Source: Oscillospiraceae bacterium
GTDB lineage: Bacteria; Bacillota; Clostridia; Monoglobales; Monoglobaceae
Assembly: GCA_015068605.1 (NCBI GenBank)
Contig: SVKF01000002.1
Span: forward strand, 62,001 to 126,000
Reading direction: 5' to 3'
DNA length: 64,000 nucleotides
Both the position numbers and the translations under genes were made by a program. Positions 51,291-59,643 of this stretch are shown piece after piece (position 1 is the first letter of the stretch; each line of letters begins with the position of its first letter). A model generated the notes under the pieces. The model was not told where the DNA came from. It saw only the letters and a program-made list of their open reading frames with translations, and did no database searches.

Positions 51291-51386
51291 TCAACGATTT
51301 CACAAAATATACACTTCGTTTCTCAATGTCTGCCCAGCTTAATGACTTTGTCATTAAGCTGAAGGCGGTTTATATTATTAAAACAC

Positions 51387-51415
51387 TTGACAAATATGTC
51401 GAAATATGGTATATT
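51387..51415 (+). promoter_or_regulatory. Promoter of the acidic lipoprotein gene
   Basis: TTGACA at 51387-51392 and TATATT at 51410-51415 with a 17-nt spacer. A hairpin CAGCTTAATGAC/GTCATTAAGCTG (51337-51362) lies just upstream. Confidence 0.8.
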
Positions 51416-51466
51416 TTACGAAGTATTAAGATAATCTCAAAATTAAAAACAAAGGGGTATATTGTT

Positions 51467-52093
51467 ATGAAAAAAATTATTGCATTGATTCTCGCGTTAT
51501 CAATAGTATCTATGTTCACAGCTTGTGGAGGTGCTGATGCAAGTTCATTCTATGACGAAAAGTATGATTACATCGAACAGCTTTGTGCGGCTATTGATGA
51601 TGACGATGACAACAAAATTGATGACATTCAGGACGAAATCGAAGGATATTGGGAAGATTATACTGAAGAAGCTGAAGCTATGAGAGAAGATATAGAGGAC
51701 AGCAATGAAGATGATATTGGAGACCTTAATGAAATAATCAACGAGGCTGACCTTTCTGACAGTGCAAGAGAAGCTGTTTCGGAAATGAGAAATGCCTACG
51801 GCGTAGCAAGTGCAAATCTCATATATGTTGACCTTGGTGCTTTTGAGGATTTGTTTGACACAATGCTTGATTACTATGAAGATATCGCTGCTGCCGCTGA
51901 AGATGATGACAGCGATGAGGTAAAGGATATTGCCCGTGAAGCAACAGACGAATTTGAAGCTATCAATGACGAGTTTGAAGAAGCGCAAGAAGAGTATGAA
52001 GATAAAGTCGACAAGCTCCGTGATGAATATAGCGATGAAATCGTTGGAAAGGCTGAAATGTTGTACAACGAAGCTATGATGAAAGCATATTAA
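51467..52093 (+). CDS. Highly acidic, helical lipoprotein of unknown function
   Basis: A 208-residue protein. Residues 1-19 are a lipoprotein signal peptide ending in the lipobox MFTAC, so Cys20 would be lipidated and the protein held on the outer face of the membrane. The mature part is extremely rich in Asp and Glu ('AAIDDDDDNKIDDIQDEIEGYWEDYTEEAEAM...'), and looks like continuous alpha helices, possibly a coiled-coil bundle. A metal- (calcium) or cation-binding role is conceivable but not shown. I do not recognise a family. ATG 51467 is chosen because the longer frame begins inside the repeat array. Confidence 0.8.
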   Translation: MKKIIALILALSIVSMFTACGGADASSFYDEKYDYIEQLCAAIDDDDDNKIDDIQDEIEGYWEDYTEEAEAMREDIEDSNEDDIGDLNEIINEADLSDSAREAVSEMRNAYGVASANLIYVDLGAFEDLFDTMLDYYEDIAAAAEDDDSDEVKDIAREATDEFEAINDEFEEAQEEYEDKVDKLRDEYSDEIVGKAEMLYNEAMMKAY

Positions 52094-52103
52094 AATTGTA
52101 TAA

Positions 52104-52153
52104 AAGGCGGTGTTTAAAAAGTCAAAGAGGCTTTTTGGACACTGCCTTGGTTT
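52104..52153 (+). terminator. 20-bp hairpin with four G-U pairs after the lipoprotein gene
   Basis: Left arm 52104-52123 is identical to 39407-39426; right arm 52129-52148 differs from the 39.4-kb copy at four positions, each giving a G-U pair in the + strand RNA. GGTTTTAAC follows. Confidence 0.75.
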
Positions 52154-52233
52154 TAACATTCCTTTTTGGGGTGGAATAAAATAATCTCTTATCATTCCTT
52201 GCTCTGCGGATAAGAGAAATTTATTACTTTTTA

Positions 52234-52269
52234 TGCCGACGCAGAGCGGCGGAATGGAGATTATTATGG
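52234..52269 (+). repeat. 36-nt repeat carrying a ribosome binding site and start codon, copy 2
   Basis: Identical over 36 nt to 35889-35924; similarity continues about 10 nt further upstream with two mismatches. Supplies GGAG and ATG of the zinc-ribbon gene. Confidence 0.9.
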
Positions 52270-52667
52270 TGTGTCCAAATTGTAAAAGTCAGTTAAGTAA
52301 TCAGGCTAAGTTTTGTGCGGAATGCGGAACGAATATTTCGGTTGCCGAAGGTAAGGAAATCAGTTCCCCGCCGCCAATGGTAAGTAAAGCCGCAGAAAAC
52401 AGAAACCGCAATATTATGGGGCAGATTATCAAATCAATGGCGATTATAATTGCGGTGTTGGGGGTTGTTATTGCATTCGTTTTGGCTGTTTTGAATATGA
52501 ATATTGTTATTACTCCTGAAAATAAGATAAATTTTGATATTGCGTTGAAATTAAAGAAATTTGATGGCGATATATTTATTTTCGCCCTGCTTGCAGATTT
52601 GATTTTGGGATTTATTATTTATGGCATAGGAGCAGTTATTGATTTAATTTGCGGAAGAAAAAGATAA
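52266..52667 (+). CDS. Zinc-ribbon membrane protein
   Basis: A 133-residue protein with an N-terminal zinc ribbon (CPNCKSQLSNQAKFCAECG, four cysteines in two C-x-x-C pairs) followed by a Pro/Ser linker and two membrane helices (about 58-80 and 103-125). This layout is common in small Firmicutes proteins of unknown function. The start is ATG 52266 in the 36-nt repeat; an in-frame ATG at 52254 overlaps the GGAG and is less likely. Confidence 0.75.
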   Translation: MVCPNCKSQLSNQAKFCAECGTNISVAEGKEISSPPPMVSKAAENRNRNIMGQIIKSMAIIIAVLGVVIAFVLAVLNMNIVITPENKINFDIALKLKKFDGDIFIFALLADLILGFIIYGIGAVIDLICGRKR

Positions 52668-52702
52668 ACCGGTTCGAAAAGCTTAAGAAAGGGTGAAGAA
52701 GA

Positions 52703-53527
52703 GTGGGGAAATTTGACGGAATACTTATATGCACCGATCTTGACGGAACGATTTTGCGAAAAGATAAATCTGTTTCAAAGGAAAATCTTGATGCCGTTGA
52801 ATATTTTAAGGAAAATGGAGGAAGGTTTACCTTCGTAACCGGCAGAATGTATTTTTATTCTAAAGAAACATATGATGTTATAAAACCTAATGCCCCGATT
52901 GGATGCAACAACGGTGGAGGAATTTATGATTTTGAAAAGGGCGAATACCTGTGGTTCGAAACGATGGATTGTGAGGCAGGCAAGGCGATTATGGAAATGG
53001 TTGACAGGGAAATGCCCGGCATTGGATTTAATATAAACACTCTTCACGAGGCATTGTTTTGTAAGGATAACGATGCAATGGTTCGATTCAGACGGCTTAC
53101 AGGCGTGGAGAATAAAACTTGTGATTACAGAAATCTCAATGAGTCCATAGGGAAGATTGTATTCGCAGATCTTGACGGTGAGAACATCAAGGCGCTGACA
53201 AAGCTTGTCTCAGAGCATCCAATGGCGGAAAGAGTCGGGCTTATTCATTCGGAGCGAACATTGTTTGAAGTTTTGCCAAAGGGTCTTAATAAAGGAACTG
53301 TTGCTATGAAAATAGCTGAAATTTTAAATATAGACAAAAACAAAACCATAGCAATCGGGGATTTCGATAATGATGTTTCAATGTTAAAGGCGGCGAAAAT
53401 AGGAATTGCGGTCTCAAACGCTTCTGAAAATGCGAAAAAGGCGGCAGATATTATAACCGTCAGCAATGAGGAACACGCTATTGCAAGAGTGATTTATGAT
53501 ATTGACAACGGAATTATTGAAATATAA
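52703..53527 (+). CDS. Cof-type HAD-superfamily phosphatase
   Basis: A 274-residue cytoplasmic phosphatase of the Cof subfamily (HAD IIB). Motif I is CTDLDGTILRKD (nucleophile Asp), motif II 'FVTGR' (Thr), motif III Lys in 'LNKGTVAMKI' and motif IV 'AIGDFDNDVSMLKAA'. Such enzymes act on sugar phosphates or other small phosphates. Start GTG 52703 behind AAAGGGTGAAGAAGA. Function within the cluster unclear. Confidence 0.88.
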   Translation: MGKFDGILICTDLDGTILRKDKSVSKENLDAVEYFKENGGRFTFVTGRMYFYSKETYDVIKPNAPIGCNNGGGIYDFEKGEYLWFETMDCEAGKAIMEMVDREMPGIGFNINTLHEALFCKDNDAMVRFRRLTGVENKTCDYRNLNESIGKIVFADLDGENIKALTKLVSEHPMAERVGLIHSERTLFEVLPKGLNKGTVAMKIAEILNIDKNKTIAIGDFDNDVSMLKAAKIGIAVSNASENAKKAADIITVSNEEHAIARVIYDIDNGIIEI

Positions 53528-53577
53528 AAAGGATGTTAAAAAAACTTCCAAACATAAAAATAAATTGTTGTTATAAA

Positions 53578-53623
53578 AAACTTCGCCCCACGGCGTACAT
53601 AGGTACTCCGAGAGGCGAGGTTT
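53578..53623. terminator. Terminator between the HAD gene and the acyltransferase gene
   Basis: AAACTTCGCC pairs with GGCGAGGTTT and an inner CGG/GTAC pair closes on ATA; TTTGTTTTTT follows on the + strand and an A-rich run precedes it, so it can serve both converging genes. Confidence 0.8.
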
Positions 53624-53628
53624 GTTTT

Positions 53629-54714
53629 TTATCCCTGCTTGATATTATTTTTGAATTTTGTGCAGAGCTTCTTGTATATAACGGAAAATATTAAAGAGAT
53701 GATAAATACAATCAACGGTATCAAATATACAGAGGACAACGGGGTTATTATATCAAGAGAAATTTTATTTGATACAGTGCGTTTTATCAGTGGTTCTGCA
53801 AGAAAGAGGATTTTCTGCATAATGCCTATGGCGAAAATAATCATAGGATGAATGATATATATTATAAGAGAATGATTTTTCCCCCATAAACTGACTTGGT
53901 TAAACCAATTATATCGTACATTTTGCATTTGCATAAATAAGATAAATATTGACACAGCCAAAGGAGTTGTGGTTATGTATTGATCTCTTGTGGCGTTAAT
54001 TCCATAATGAAGAAGGATATATTTTTCTGCAAAACCAAGCAGTATGAAAAAGCATATTGTTAAAATCAATATATTTGTTTTCTTGTTTAAACGGTGTTTC
54101 AATTTGTATATCACATTCCCAATTACAAAATAAGGAAGCCCGACACAAATGAAGTTTCTTACATAATATATGTTAAATTCCCTGCCGAATACCGCTATGG
54201 AATATTTACCGAACAGAAGGTCTGCAATCAAAAGTAACGGCGTAACGATATACAAAACTCGGAAAATATTGAATTTTGTGCATATCATTGCAATAATAAG
54301 GACATACAGTATTGAATTGAGATACCATAAGTGAGATGCAAACGGCGATTCGTTAAAGAAAATAAAATTCCCAAGACTCTGAAAAGAGAAAACAGAGGAA
54401 AGCTTTTCGGATAACAAACCGGAATTGTGAGATAAAAGTGTCTGCACGATGGTTGGTGTAAATGCGAATACCAAATAGATTAAGTTTGAAAAAAGAATAT
54501 ATTTTAAAATTTTTCTTATTTGCTCAAGCCGGCGGTTTTTATTAACCGTTTCCTCGTAGAAAAAGCCCGTAATCATAAAGAAAACGGGGACCGCAATGCG
54601 GGTTATGGGTATGATGTATTCGTTGGCGTAGCTGTCGGAACAGGAATGAATATACACAACCAAAAATGCACATACAAATTTCAGAAAATCAAGACCTGTG
54701 TAACGGATTTTCAT
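53629..54714 (-). CDS. Acyltransferase family 3 membrane protein
   Basis: A 361-residue protein with about ten membrane helices and the family's N-terminal 'YTGLDFLKFVCAFLVVYIHS' (the conserved His in the first helix) and 'VPVFFMITGFFYEE'. Members O-acetylate or succinylate exopolysaccharide, peptidoglycan or other surface glycans. ATG 54714 follows GGAGG at a good distance. No polysaccharide operon surrounds it, so the acceptor is unknown. Confidence 0.88.
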   Translation of the reverse strand: MKIRYTGLDFLKFVCAFLVVYIHSCSDSYANEYIIPITRIAVPVFFMITGFFYEETVNKNRRLEQIRKILKYILFSNLIYLVFAFTPTIVQTLLSHNSGLLSEKLSSVFSFQSLGNFIFFNESPFASHLWYLNSILYVLIIAMICTKFNIFRVLYIVTPLLLIADLLFGKYSIAVFGREFNIYYVRNFICVGLPYFVIGNVIYKLKHRLNKKTNILILTICFFILLGFAEKYILLHYGINATRDQYITTTPLAVSIFILFMQMQNVRYNWFNQVSLWGKNHSLIIYIIHPMIIFAIGIMQKILFLAEPLIKRTVSNKISLDIITPLSSVYLIPLIVFIISLIFSVIYKKLCTKFKNNIKQG

Positions 54715-54825
54715 AAATACCTCCAAATTCCAATGATTTATACAAAGCTATGGCTTTTAAATAACTATACCATAATTTTGCGGTTTTGTAAATGAAAAGT
54801 TGAGGCTTTAATATAAAAGCGGATT

Positions 54826-55665
54826 TTATAAAGAAACTTTTGTTGTAACGGCAAGTGTTCCGAGAGAAACTGATGCGGTGGTAAGCTGCGGCTTGTTGCG
54901 TAACTCTTTAAGCTTTTTCCCAAATTCGGTTTCGGTTATCACGGTGGTTTTAAGATACCCGTGCTCATAGGTGTTTAATGTGACATCGTCACCGCAAAGC
55001 TCAATATAATCAGTTCCATCAGCTCTTGTGCAAAGGGGATAAGGAACAGGTATTTCTTCGTTATTCCATGTCAGAACGGGTGAAATCGGTTCTGTGTAAG
55101 GCTCGTATTCGGTTCTTGAACGCCCTTCTTCAAGTTGAATTTGACCGGAAGTGTAATCGTTTACTTCGGATGTTCCTGTTGCGCAGAGGAGAAAATGACA
55201 GTTTTCTCTTGTAATAACAAAACCGGAAGAATAGGATGGTGCAGATATATCGGTTCTTTTTATAGTAAGGACGCCGGGCTCGGGATATTGTTCTGTCTGG
55301 GCAATTCTCATGCAACTTCCGTTCATACCGGTGAATGTGCCGCTCATTATATATACGGTGGAAGGCTTAACTGCAATTATTCCGGAATATCCCGATGTAT
55401 CGATTCTTATTTCCTGGTTTGTTCCGGAAGGAGGCCAAAGATGTTCGGTTAAAATGGGATTGAAAAGGTTTTTGCTTGGTTTAAATCCTCCGTAAATAGT
55501 GATATTATCAGGCTTTTCGTTATATGTTCCGTTTATTTGGAGAGAAGAGCCGGAAAAAGTCTTTTTTTCAAAACCGGCTATTTTATTATCTCCTTTTGTC
55601 AGGGTTGCAGGCATATAATTACCTTTATAAAGTGTGGCTTTTTTGTCGCCCGTGTAAATACTCAT
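54826..55665 (-). CDS. Orphan phage tail/baseplate-like protein
   Basis: A 279-residue protein rich in beta strands with no signal peptide. The phrase 'GQIQLEEGRSRTEYEPYTEPI' and the preceding sugar-binding-like segment ('NLFNP... IAVKPSTVYIMSGTF') are of the kind found in tail and baseplate-associated proteins of Firmicutes phages. No other phage gene is near, so it is either a remnant, a cargo gene or part of a domesticated module. A perfect inverted repeat lies directly upstream of its ribosome binding site. Identification is tentative. Confidence 0.6.
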   Translation of the reverse strand: MSIYTGDKKATLYKGNYMPATLTKGDNKIAGFEKKTFSGSSLQINGTYNEKPDNITIYGGFKPSKNLFNPILTEHLWPPSGTNQEIRIDTSGYSGIIAVKPSTVYIMSGTFTGMNGSCMRIAQTEQYPEPGVLTIKRTDISAPSYSSGFVITRENCHFLLCATGTSEVNDYTSGQIQLEEGRSRTEYEPYTEPISPVLTWNNEEIPVPYPLCTRADGTDYIELCGDDVTLNTYEHGYLKTTVITETEFGKKLKELRNKPQLTTASVSLGTLAVTTKVSL

Positions 55666-55677
55666 ATAAAATCTCCT

Positions 55678-55704
55678 TTTTAGTGTTTATGTTAAACACT
55701 AAAA
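55678..55704 (-). promoter_or_regulatory. Perfect inverted repeat, candidate operator of the phage-like gene
   Basis: TTTTAGTGTTTA and TAAACACTAAAA form 12-bp arms around TGT, immediately upstream of the GGAGAT ribosome binding site. Position and symmetry fit a repressor operator or an RNA hairpin in the leader. Confidence 0.55.
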
Positions 55705-55821
55705 CTATATAAGTATCATAGTGGCATATTATGGCAAAAATAAATTCTTTATGAGCGGAACAAGCTTCTGTACAAAAAAGAGGATGTATTGCACAGCCTC
55801 CGATAAAATATGATTAAATTT

Positions 55822-56352
55822 TTAATAACCGAGAAGAACGGCAAGAAGATCTATGCCCATAACAATAAGGATGATGATTGAAGCGATTTTGAGAACTTTG
55901 TCATTTATGCGGTCAAATAGCTTTTTCAGTAACGGATAAAAGACATAGATGAAAAACATCCCACCAAAGGCTAAAAGTATGCTGTTTTTAAGAAAAATGC
56001 GACCGTTAAGATTATATTTTTCGTAAGTATAGTCCCACCATCTCTTGTCAAATATAAGCTCCATAATATAACTTGCAAGATATTCCCAAACGGAAACGAT
56101 AAAGAAAGCCGAAAGGAAAACCAAAAACGGAGCATAAAAACGACGGGAAAAAGCCAGCTTTTTCAGACAAAAAAGCAGAAAAATGCCGCCAAAGCCATAC
56201 ACGGGCAGATAAAAGCCATGCAAATAACCTCGGTTGACAAAGGTGTGATAAACGCTGTATGCCCAAATAACTTCACAAATCCATCCGGATACGCAAAAAA
56301 TAAAAAAATAACAGATATATCTATACCAGGTATCTTGTTTTTTAATTTCCAT
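55822..56352 (-). CDS. CmpB-type (ABC_trans_CmpB) membrane protein
   Basis: A 176-residue protein with about five membrane helices and the family pattern 'FVNRGYLHGFYLPVYGFGGIFLL' near residue 38-60 (N-R-G-x-L-x-G ... P-x-Y-G-x-G). The family is annotated as a putative ABC-transporter type IV permease, but no ATPase or binding protein accompanies it and the activity is unproven. ATG 56352 with AAGGATGGTG upstream. Confidence 0.75.
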   Translation of the reverse strand: MEIKKQDTWYRYICYFFIFCVSGWICEVIWAYSVYHTFVNRGYLHGFYLPVYGFGGIFLLFCLKKLAFSRRFYAPFLVFLSAFFIVSVWEYLASYIMELIFDKRWWDYTYEKYNLNGRIFLKNSILLAFGGMFFIYVFYPLLKKLFDRINDKVLKIASIIILIVMGIDLLAVLLGY

Positions 56353-56384
56353 AAATTGCACACCATCCTTAACTAAGTAAAAAT

Positions 56385-56413
56385 ATTATAACAGAACGGT
56401 AAGTTTCCGTCAA
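56385..56413 (-). promoter_or_regulatory. Promoter of the CmpB-type gene
   Basis: On the minus strand TTGACG (56413-56408) and TATAAT (56390-56385) with a 17-nt spacer. Confidence 0.8.
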
Positions 56414-56533
56414 GTGTTTTTATGATTTGCAAAAACACCTCATAATATATGTAAATTCTTAAGGAATAATATGGAAACAAGAAGCATAATAAAACAAGAG
56501 GGAAAAATAAATAAAAAATTTTGGGTTTAGATA

Positions 56534-56562
56534 TTGACAATTAAGATTAAATATTGTAAAAT
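56534..56562 (+). promoter_or_regulatory. Promoter of the sugar-binding lipoprotein gene
   Basis: TTGACA at 56534-56539 and TAAAAT at 56557-56562 with a 17-nt spacer. Confidence 0.85.
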
Positions 56563-56624
56563 TATATAAAAATGAAGTGCCGTGTGCATCTATTTTAATT
56601 TTTATCAAAAAAGGAGAAATGAAG

Positions 56625-58058
56625 ATGAAAATCAGTTTCAAAAAGACAGCTTGTCTTGCTATGGCTGCAGTTCTTGCAGTATCATGTTTTGCAGGCTGTA
56701 AGAAAACGTCCGACAGAGACGAACAGGGAAGAGTTATTCTTAAGGTAGGCGGATATCCGACAACAGAAGGTCCATCAAAGGATGCTTTCGACGAAAAGGT
56801 TAAGCAGTTTGAGGCGGATAATAAGGACTATAATGGTGGTATTGTTGTTGTAAAGGATACATATGCGTTCAGTGTTGACACATTCTTCTCAAAGGCTGCG
56901 GGCAAAAAGCTTCCGCACGTATTTAACACAGCTTTAACAGAAGTTTCAACTTGTATCAATTCAAGCTATATTAAAGATATTACAGCTGTCGCTGATAAGT
57001 ATGGCTATAATAAGAAGACAATCAACCCGAAACTTTGGGATGGCGTTATTGCTCAGGATAACAAGCTCTACGGTATTCCAACATATACATATGCTTTAGG
57101 TCTTGCGTTTAACGGTAACCTCTTTGAGCAGGCAGGTCTTGTTAATGAAGACGGCACATATATGGTTCCAAAAACATGGGACGAAGTTGCTCAGTTCGCT
57201 GTTCAGATTAAAGAAAAGACAGGTAAAGCAGGATTTATCACGGGTTCAATAAGTAGAATCGGTGGATGGCTCTTCACACCAATCGCTTGGTCTTATGGTG
57301 TTGAATTCATGAAGCAGGATAAGAACGGAAAATGGAAAGCAACATTTGACAGCAAAGAAATGGTAAATGCTCTCCAGTTCTATCATGACTTAAGATGGAA
57401 GTATGATGTTCTTCCTTCTGATATTGGTAACATCGATAATGCTGTTGCTCCTCAGAAGTTGGCTGCAGGTGAAGCTGCAATGCTTCTCCGTGCTCCGGAC
57501 TACTTTGACCAGCTCAGCCAGATGGGCGTTGACATCAAAGACTTCGGTTTGTTCCCACTCCCGGCAGGTCCAAAGCGTCATGTAACATTGCTCGGTGGTA
57601 GCGTATTGATGGTTTCTAACGAAGCTACAGAAGACCAGACTGATGCTGCTTTAAGATGGATAAGCATCACAACTAACCATAAGCTCACAGATACAATCAA
57701 AGAAAACTTCCTTAAGGATATGAAGACAAGAGCAGAAGAAAACAGAGGTATCGGTGTTCTTGAACTTTCTAACTGGTCAGAAGATACAGAGGTTGTTAAG
57801 TTCTCAAGAGAATATGAATTGGAACATGCAAACCTTGACTTAAAGAAGGTTCAGGATTATAACGACTTTGCAACAGGTAAGGCTTATAAGAACATTGAAA
57901 TTCAGCCGGAAGAACCAATGTGTGCTCAGGACTTATATTCAACAGTTGATGCTCTCGTGCAGGAAGTATTTACAAACAAGAATGTTGATATAGCAAAGAT
58001 TGTTAAGGAAGCTAATGCTAACTTCCAGAAGGACTATCTCGACACAGTAAATATGTAA
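56625..58058 (+). CDS. ABC-type sugar-binding lipoprotein (family 1 solute-binding protein)
   Basis: A 477-residue exported lipoprotein: signal peptide ending in lipobox FAGC (Cys near residue 23), then a two-lobed binding protein with 'LPHVFNTALTEVSTCI', 'KLYGIPTYTYALGLAFNGNLFEQAGL' and 'LAAGEAAMLLRAPDYFDQL' as in extracellular oligosaccharide-binding proteins. Usually the two permease genes follow, but here a terminator and then glycosidase genes follow, so the permeases must be elsewhere. Codon use is of the high-expression type, as in the S-layer gene. ATG 56625 has AAGGAGA about 8 nt upstream. Confidence 0.9.
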   Translation: MKISFKKTACLAMAAVLAVSCFAGCKKTSDRDEQGRVILKVGGYPTTEGPSKDAFDEKVKQFEADNKDYNGGIVVVKDTYAFSVDTFFSKAAGKKLPHVFNTALTEVSTCINSSYIKDITAVADKYGYNKKTINPKLWDGVIAQDNKLYGIPTYTYALGLAFNGNLFEQAGLVNEDGTYMVPKTWDEVAQFAVQIKEKTGKAGFITGSISRIGGWLFTPIAWSYGVEFMKQDKNGKWKATFDSKEMVNALQFYHDLRWKYDVLPSDIGNIDNAVAPQKLAAGEAAMLLRAPDYFDQLSQMGVDIKDFGLFPLPAGPKRHVTLLGGSVLMVSNEATEDQTDAALRWISITTNHKLTDTIKENFLKDMKTRAEENRGIGVLELSNWSEDTEVVKFSREYELEHANLDLKKVQDYNDFATGKAYKNIEIQPEEPMCAQDLYSTVDALVQEVFTNKNVDIAKIVKEANANFQKDYLDTVNM

Positions 58059-58072
58059 TATATGTGTAAAGA

Positions 58073-58102
58073 CAACTGCCCGATTTTGGGCAGTTGTTTT
58101 TT
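58073..58102 (+). terminator. Terminator after the binding-protein gene
   Basis: A 9-bp GC-rich stem (58073-58081 with 58088-58096, CAACTGCCC) followed by six T. Confidence 0.92.
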
Positions 58103-58142
58103 GTATAATAGGAAATTAAAGCTTTCCTATTATACAAAAAAC
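58096..58142. repeat. Perfect 20-bp inverted repeat overlapping the terminator tail
   Basis: Arms 58096-58115 and 58123-58142 (GTTTTTTGTATAATAGGAAA) around TTAAAGC. It contains a TATAAT on both strands and starts in the T tail of the terminator. Confidence 0.8.
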
Positions 58143-58222
58143 AAGATTAAATTTCTTCTGAAAAATTTTAATATGCGAAACAGTAGAGAATATTATTGCT
58201 TTATGACAAAAGGAGATATAAG

Positions 58223-59599
58223 ATGAGTACAGATAAGGTATATGTAACTGATTTTGGTGCTGCTCCGGGGACGGGGAAGGTTTTAACCAAGGCATTTCAA
58301 AATGCAATAGACCGCTGCTTTCTATCCGGTGGCGGAGAGGTTTTGGTGCCATCGGGCGAATATATTATTGGAGATATAAGACTTCGCAGTAATGTGACAC
58401 TTCACCTTATGGAAGATGCAAAGCTTATGGGGAGTAAAAATCCAAAAGATTATATGAACATATATGAAGATGAATTAGAGCCTCTTCCAAAAGAGCAGGC
58501 GACAAAAGCAATATGGTACAGACCCGGTGAATGGACAAAAATGGGTGGCGGCTTCAAAAAACATTTGTATACCGCCGGAAGCTATTGGAATTACGGTATG
58601 ATTCGAGCTGTTTATGCGGAGAATATTGCGATTATCGGCGAAAAGGGCTCGGTAATCGACGGAAGAAATGTTTATGACCCTGACGGCGAAGAGGAATATA
58701 GAGGACCTCATGGGATAAATATGCATTTTTGTAAAAATGTAAGATTTGACGGATATACTGTTGTTGATGCCGGAAACTGGGCACACGCCATATTTCAGTC
58801 GGAGAATATATCCTTTGAAAATCTCACGGTTGTAAGAGGTCATGATGCTCTCCATACAAGAGCCTGTGATAATGTTTTAATAAATAATTGCAAGCTTGAG
58901 ACAGGTGATGATTGCATAGCCGGATTTAATAACAACAATGTTGTAATAAAAAATTGTGAGTTAAGCTCTGCGTGCAGCGCATTTCGTTATGGCGGAAATA
59001 ATGTATTGATTGAAAACTGTAAGGTCTATGGTCCGTGCAAATATCAATTCAGAGGCTCATTTGCCATAGAGGATAAAGTGGCGGGCGCTCTGTATTCGGA
59101 AAATGGACGAAATAATCTGTTGAGTTTTTACACTAACTTTGTTTCGGATGACCTTCCCGTAAAGATTGCACCGGGAAAAATTGTCGTGAGAAATTGCTCA
59201 GTTAAGGGTGCAGACAGATTTTTGCATTTAAATCTGTCGGGGAACGAACCGTGGCAGAGGGGCAATGCTCCAACCGATATAACCTTTGAAAGCATAAAAG
59301 CGGAGGGTATTGAGAAAGGGTTGACGGCTTACGGAAACGGAGAGCCTGATTTCAGCCTGAAGCTTAAAAATATTGATTATACGGTCAGAGAAGGCTCTGA
59401 AAAGGAACCTTTTATGAGAGTTGCGAATTTTGAAAAGATAGAACTTAAGAATGTCAGAATATACAACTATAAAGGTGAGGCGTTGGTTAAAAGTTGGTCC
59501 GAAGGCGGAGAAATAATCTGCGAGAATGTGGAATATGACGCTGAGAATATCCCTGTGAAAATTAATGCGAAAGAGACATTTGAATGTAATGTTATTTAA
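58223..59599 (+). CDS. GH28-like right-handed beta-helix protein, predicted cytoplasmic
   Basis: A 458-residue beta-helix protein similar to GH28 polygalacturonases. N-terminal 'VYVTDFGAAPGTGKVLTKAFQNAID' and 'GGEVLVPSGEYIIGDIRLRSNVTLHL' are typical of the family. The acid pair of GH28 is present as Asp229-Asp230 in ETGDDCIAG, and Asp208 stands where the NTD aspartate is expected. The catalytic His motif (GHG) is not where it should be: after the DD motif the sequence reads ACSAFRYGGNNV. So it may be an altered polygalacturonase/rhamnogalacturonan hydrolase or have lost that activity. No signal peptide. AAAGGAGATATAAG precedes ATG 58223. Confidence 0.75.
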   Translation: MSTDKVYVTDFGAAPGTGKVLTKAFQNAIDRCFLSGGGEVLVPSGEYIIGDIRLRSNVTLHLMEDAKLMGSKNPKDYMNIYEDELEPLPKEQATKAIWYRPGEWTKMGGGFKKHLYTAGSYWNYGMIRAVYAENIAIIGEKGSVIDGRNVYDPDGEEEYRGPHGINMHFCKNVRFDGYTVVDAGNWAHAIFQSENISFENLTVVRGHDALHTRACDNVLINNCKLETGDDCIAGFNNNNVVIKNCELSSACSAFRYGGNNVLIENCKVYGPCKYQFRGSFAIEDKVAGALYSENGRNNLLSFYTNFVSDDLPVKIAPGKIVVRNCSVKGADRFLHLNLSGNEPWQRGNAPTDITFESIKAEGIEKGLTAYGNGEPDFSLKLKNIDYTVREGSEKEPFMRVANFEKIELKNVRIYNYKGEALVKSWSEGGEIICENVEYDAENIPVKINAKETFECNVI

Positions 59600-59643
59600 A
59601 GCGGAATGTCAAGGAATATTGAATACAAATTAGGAGATAAATT

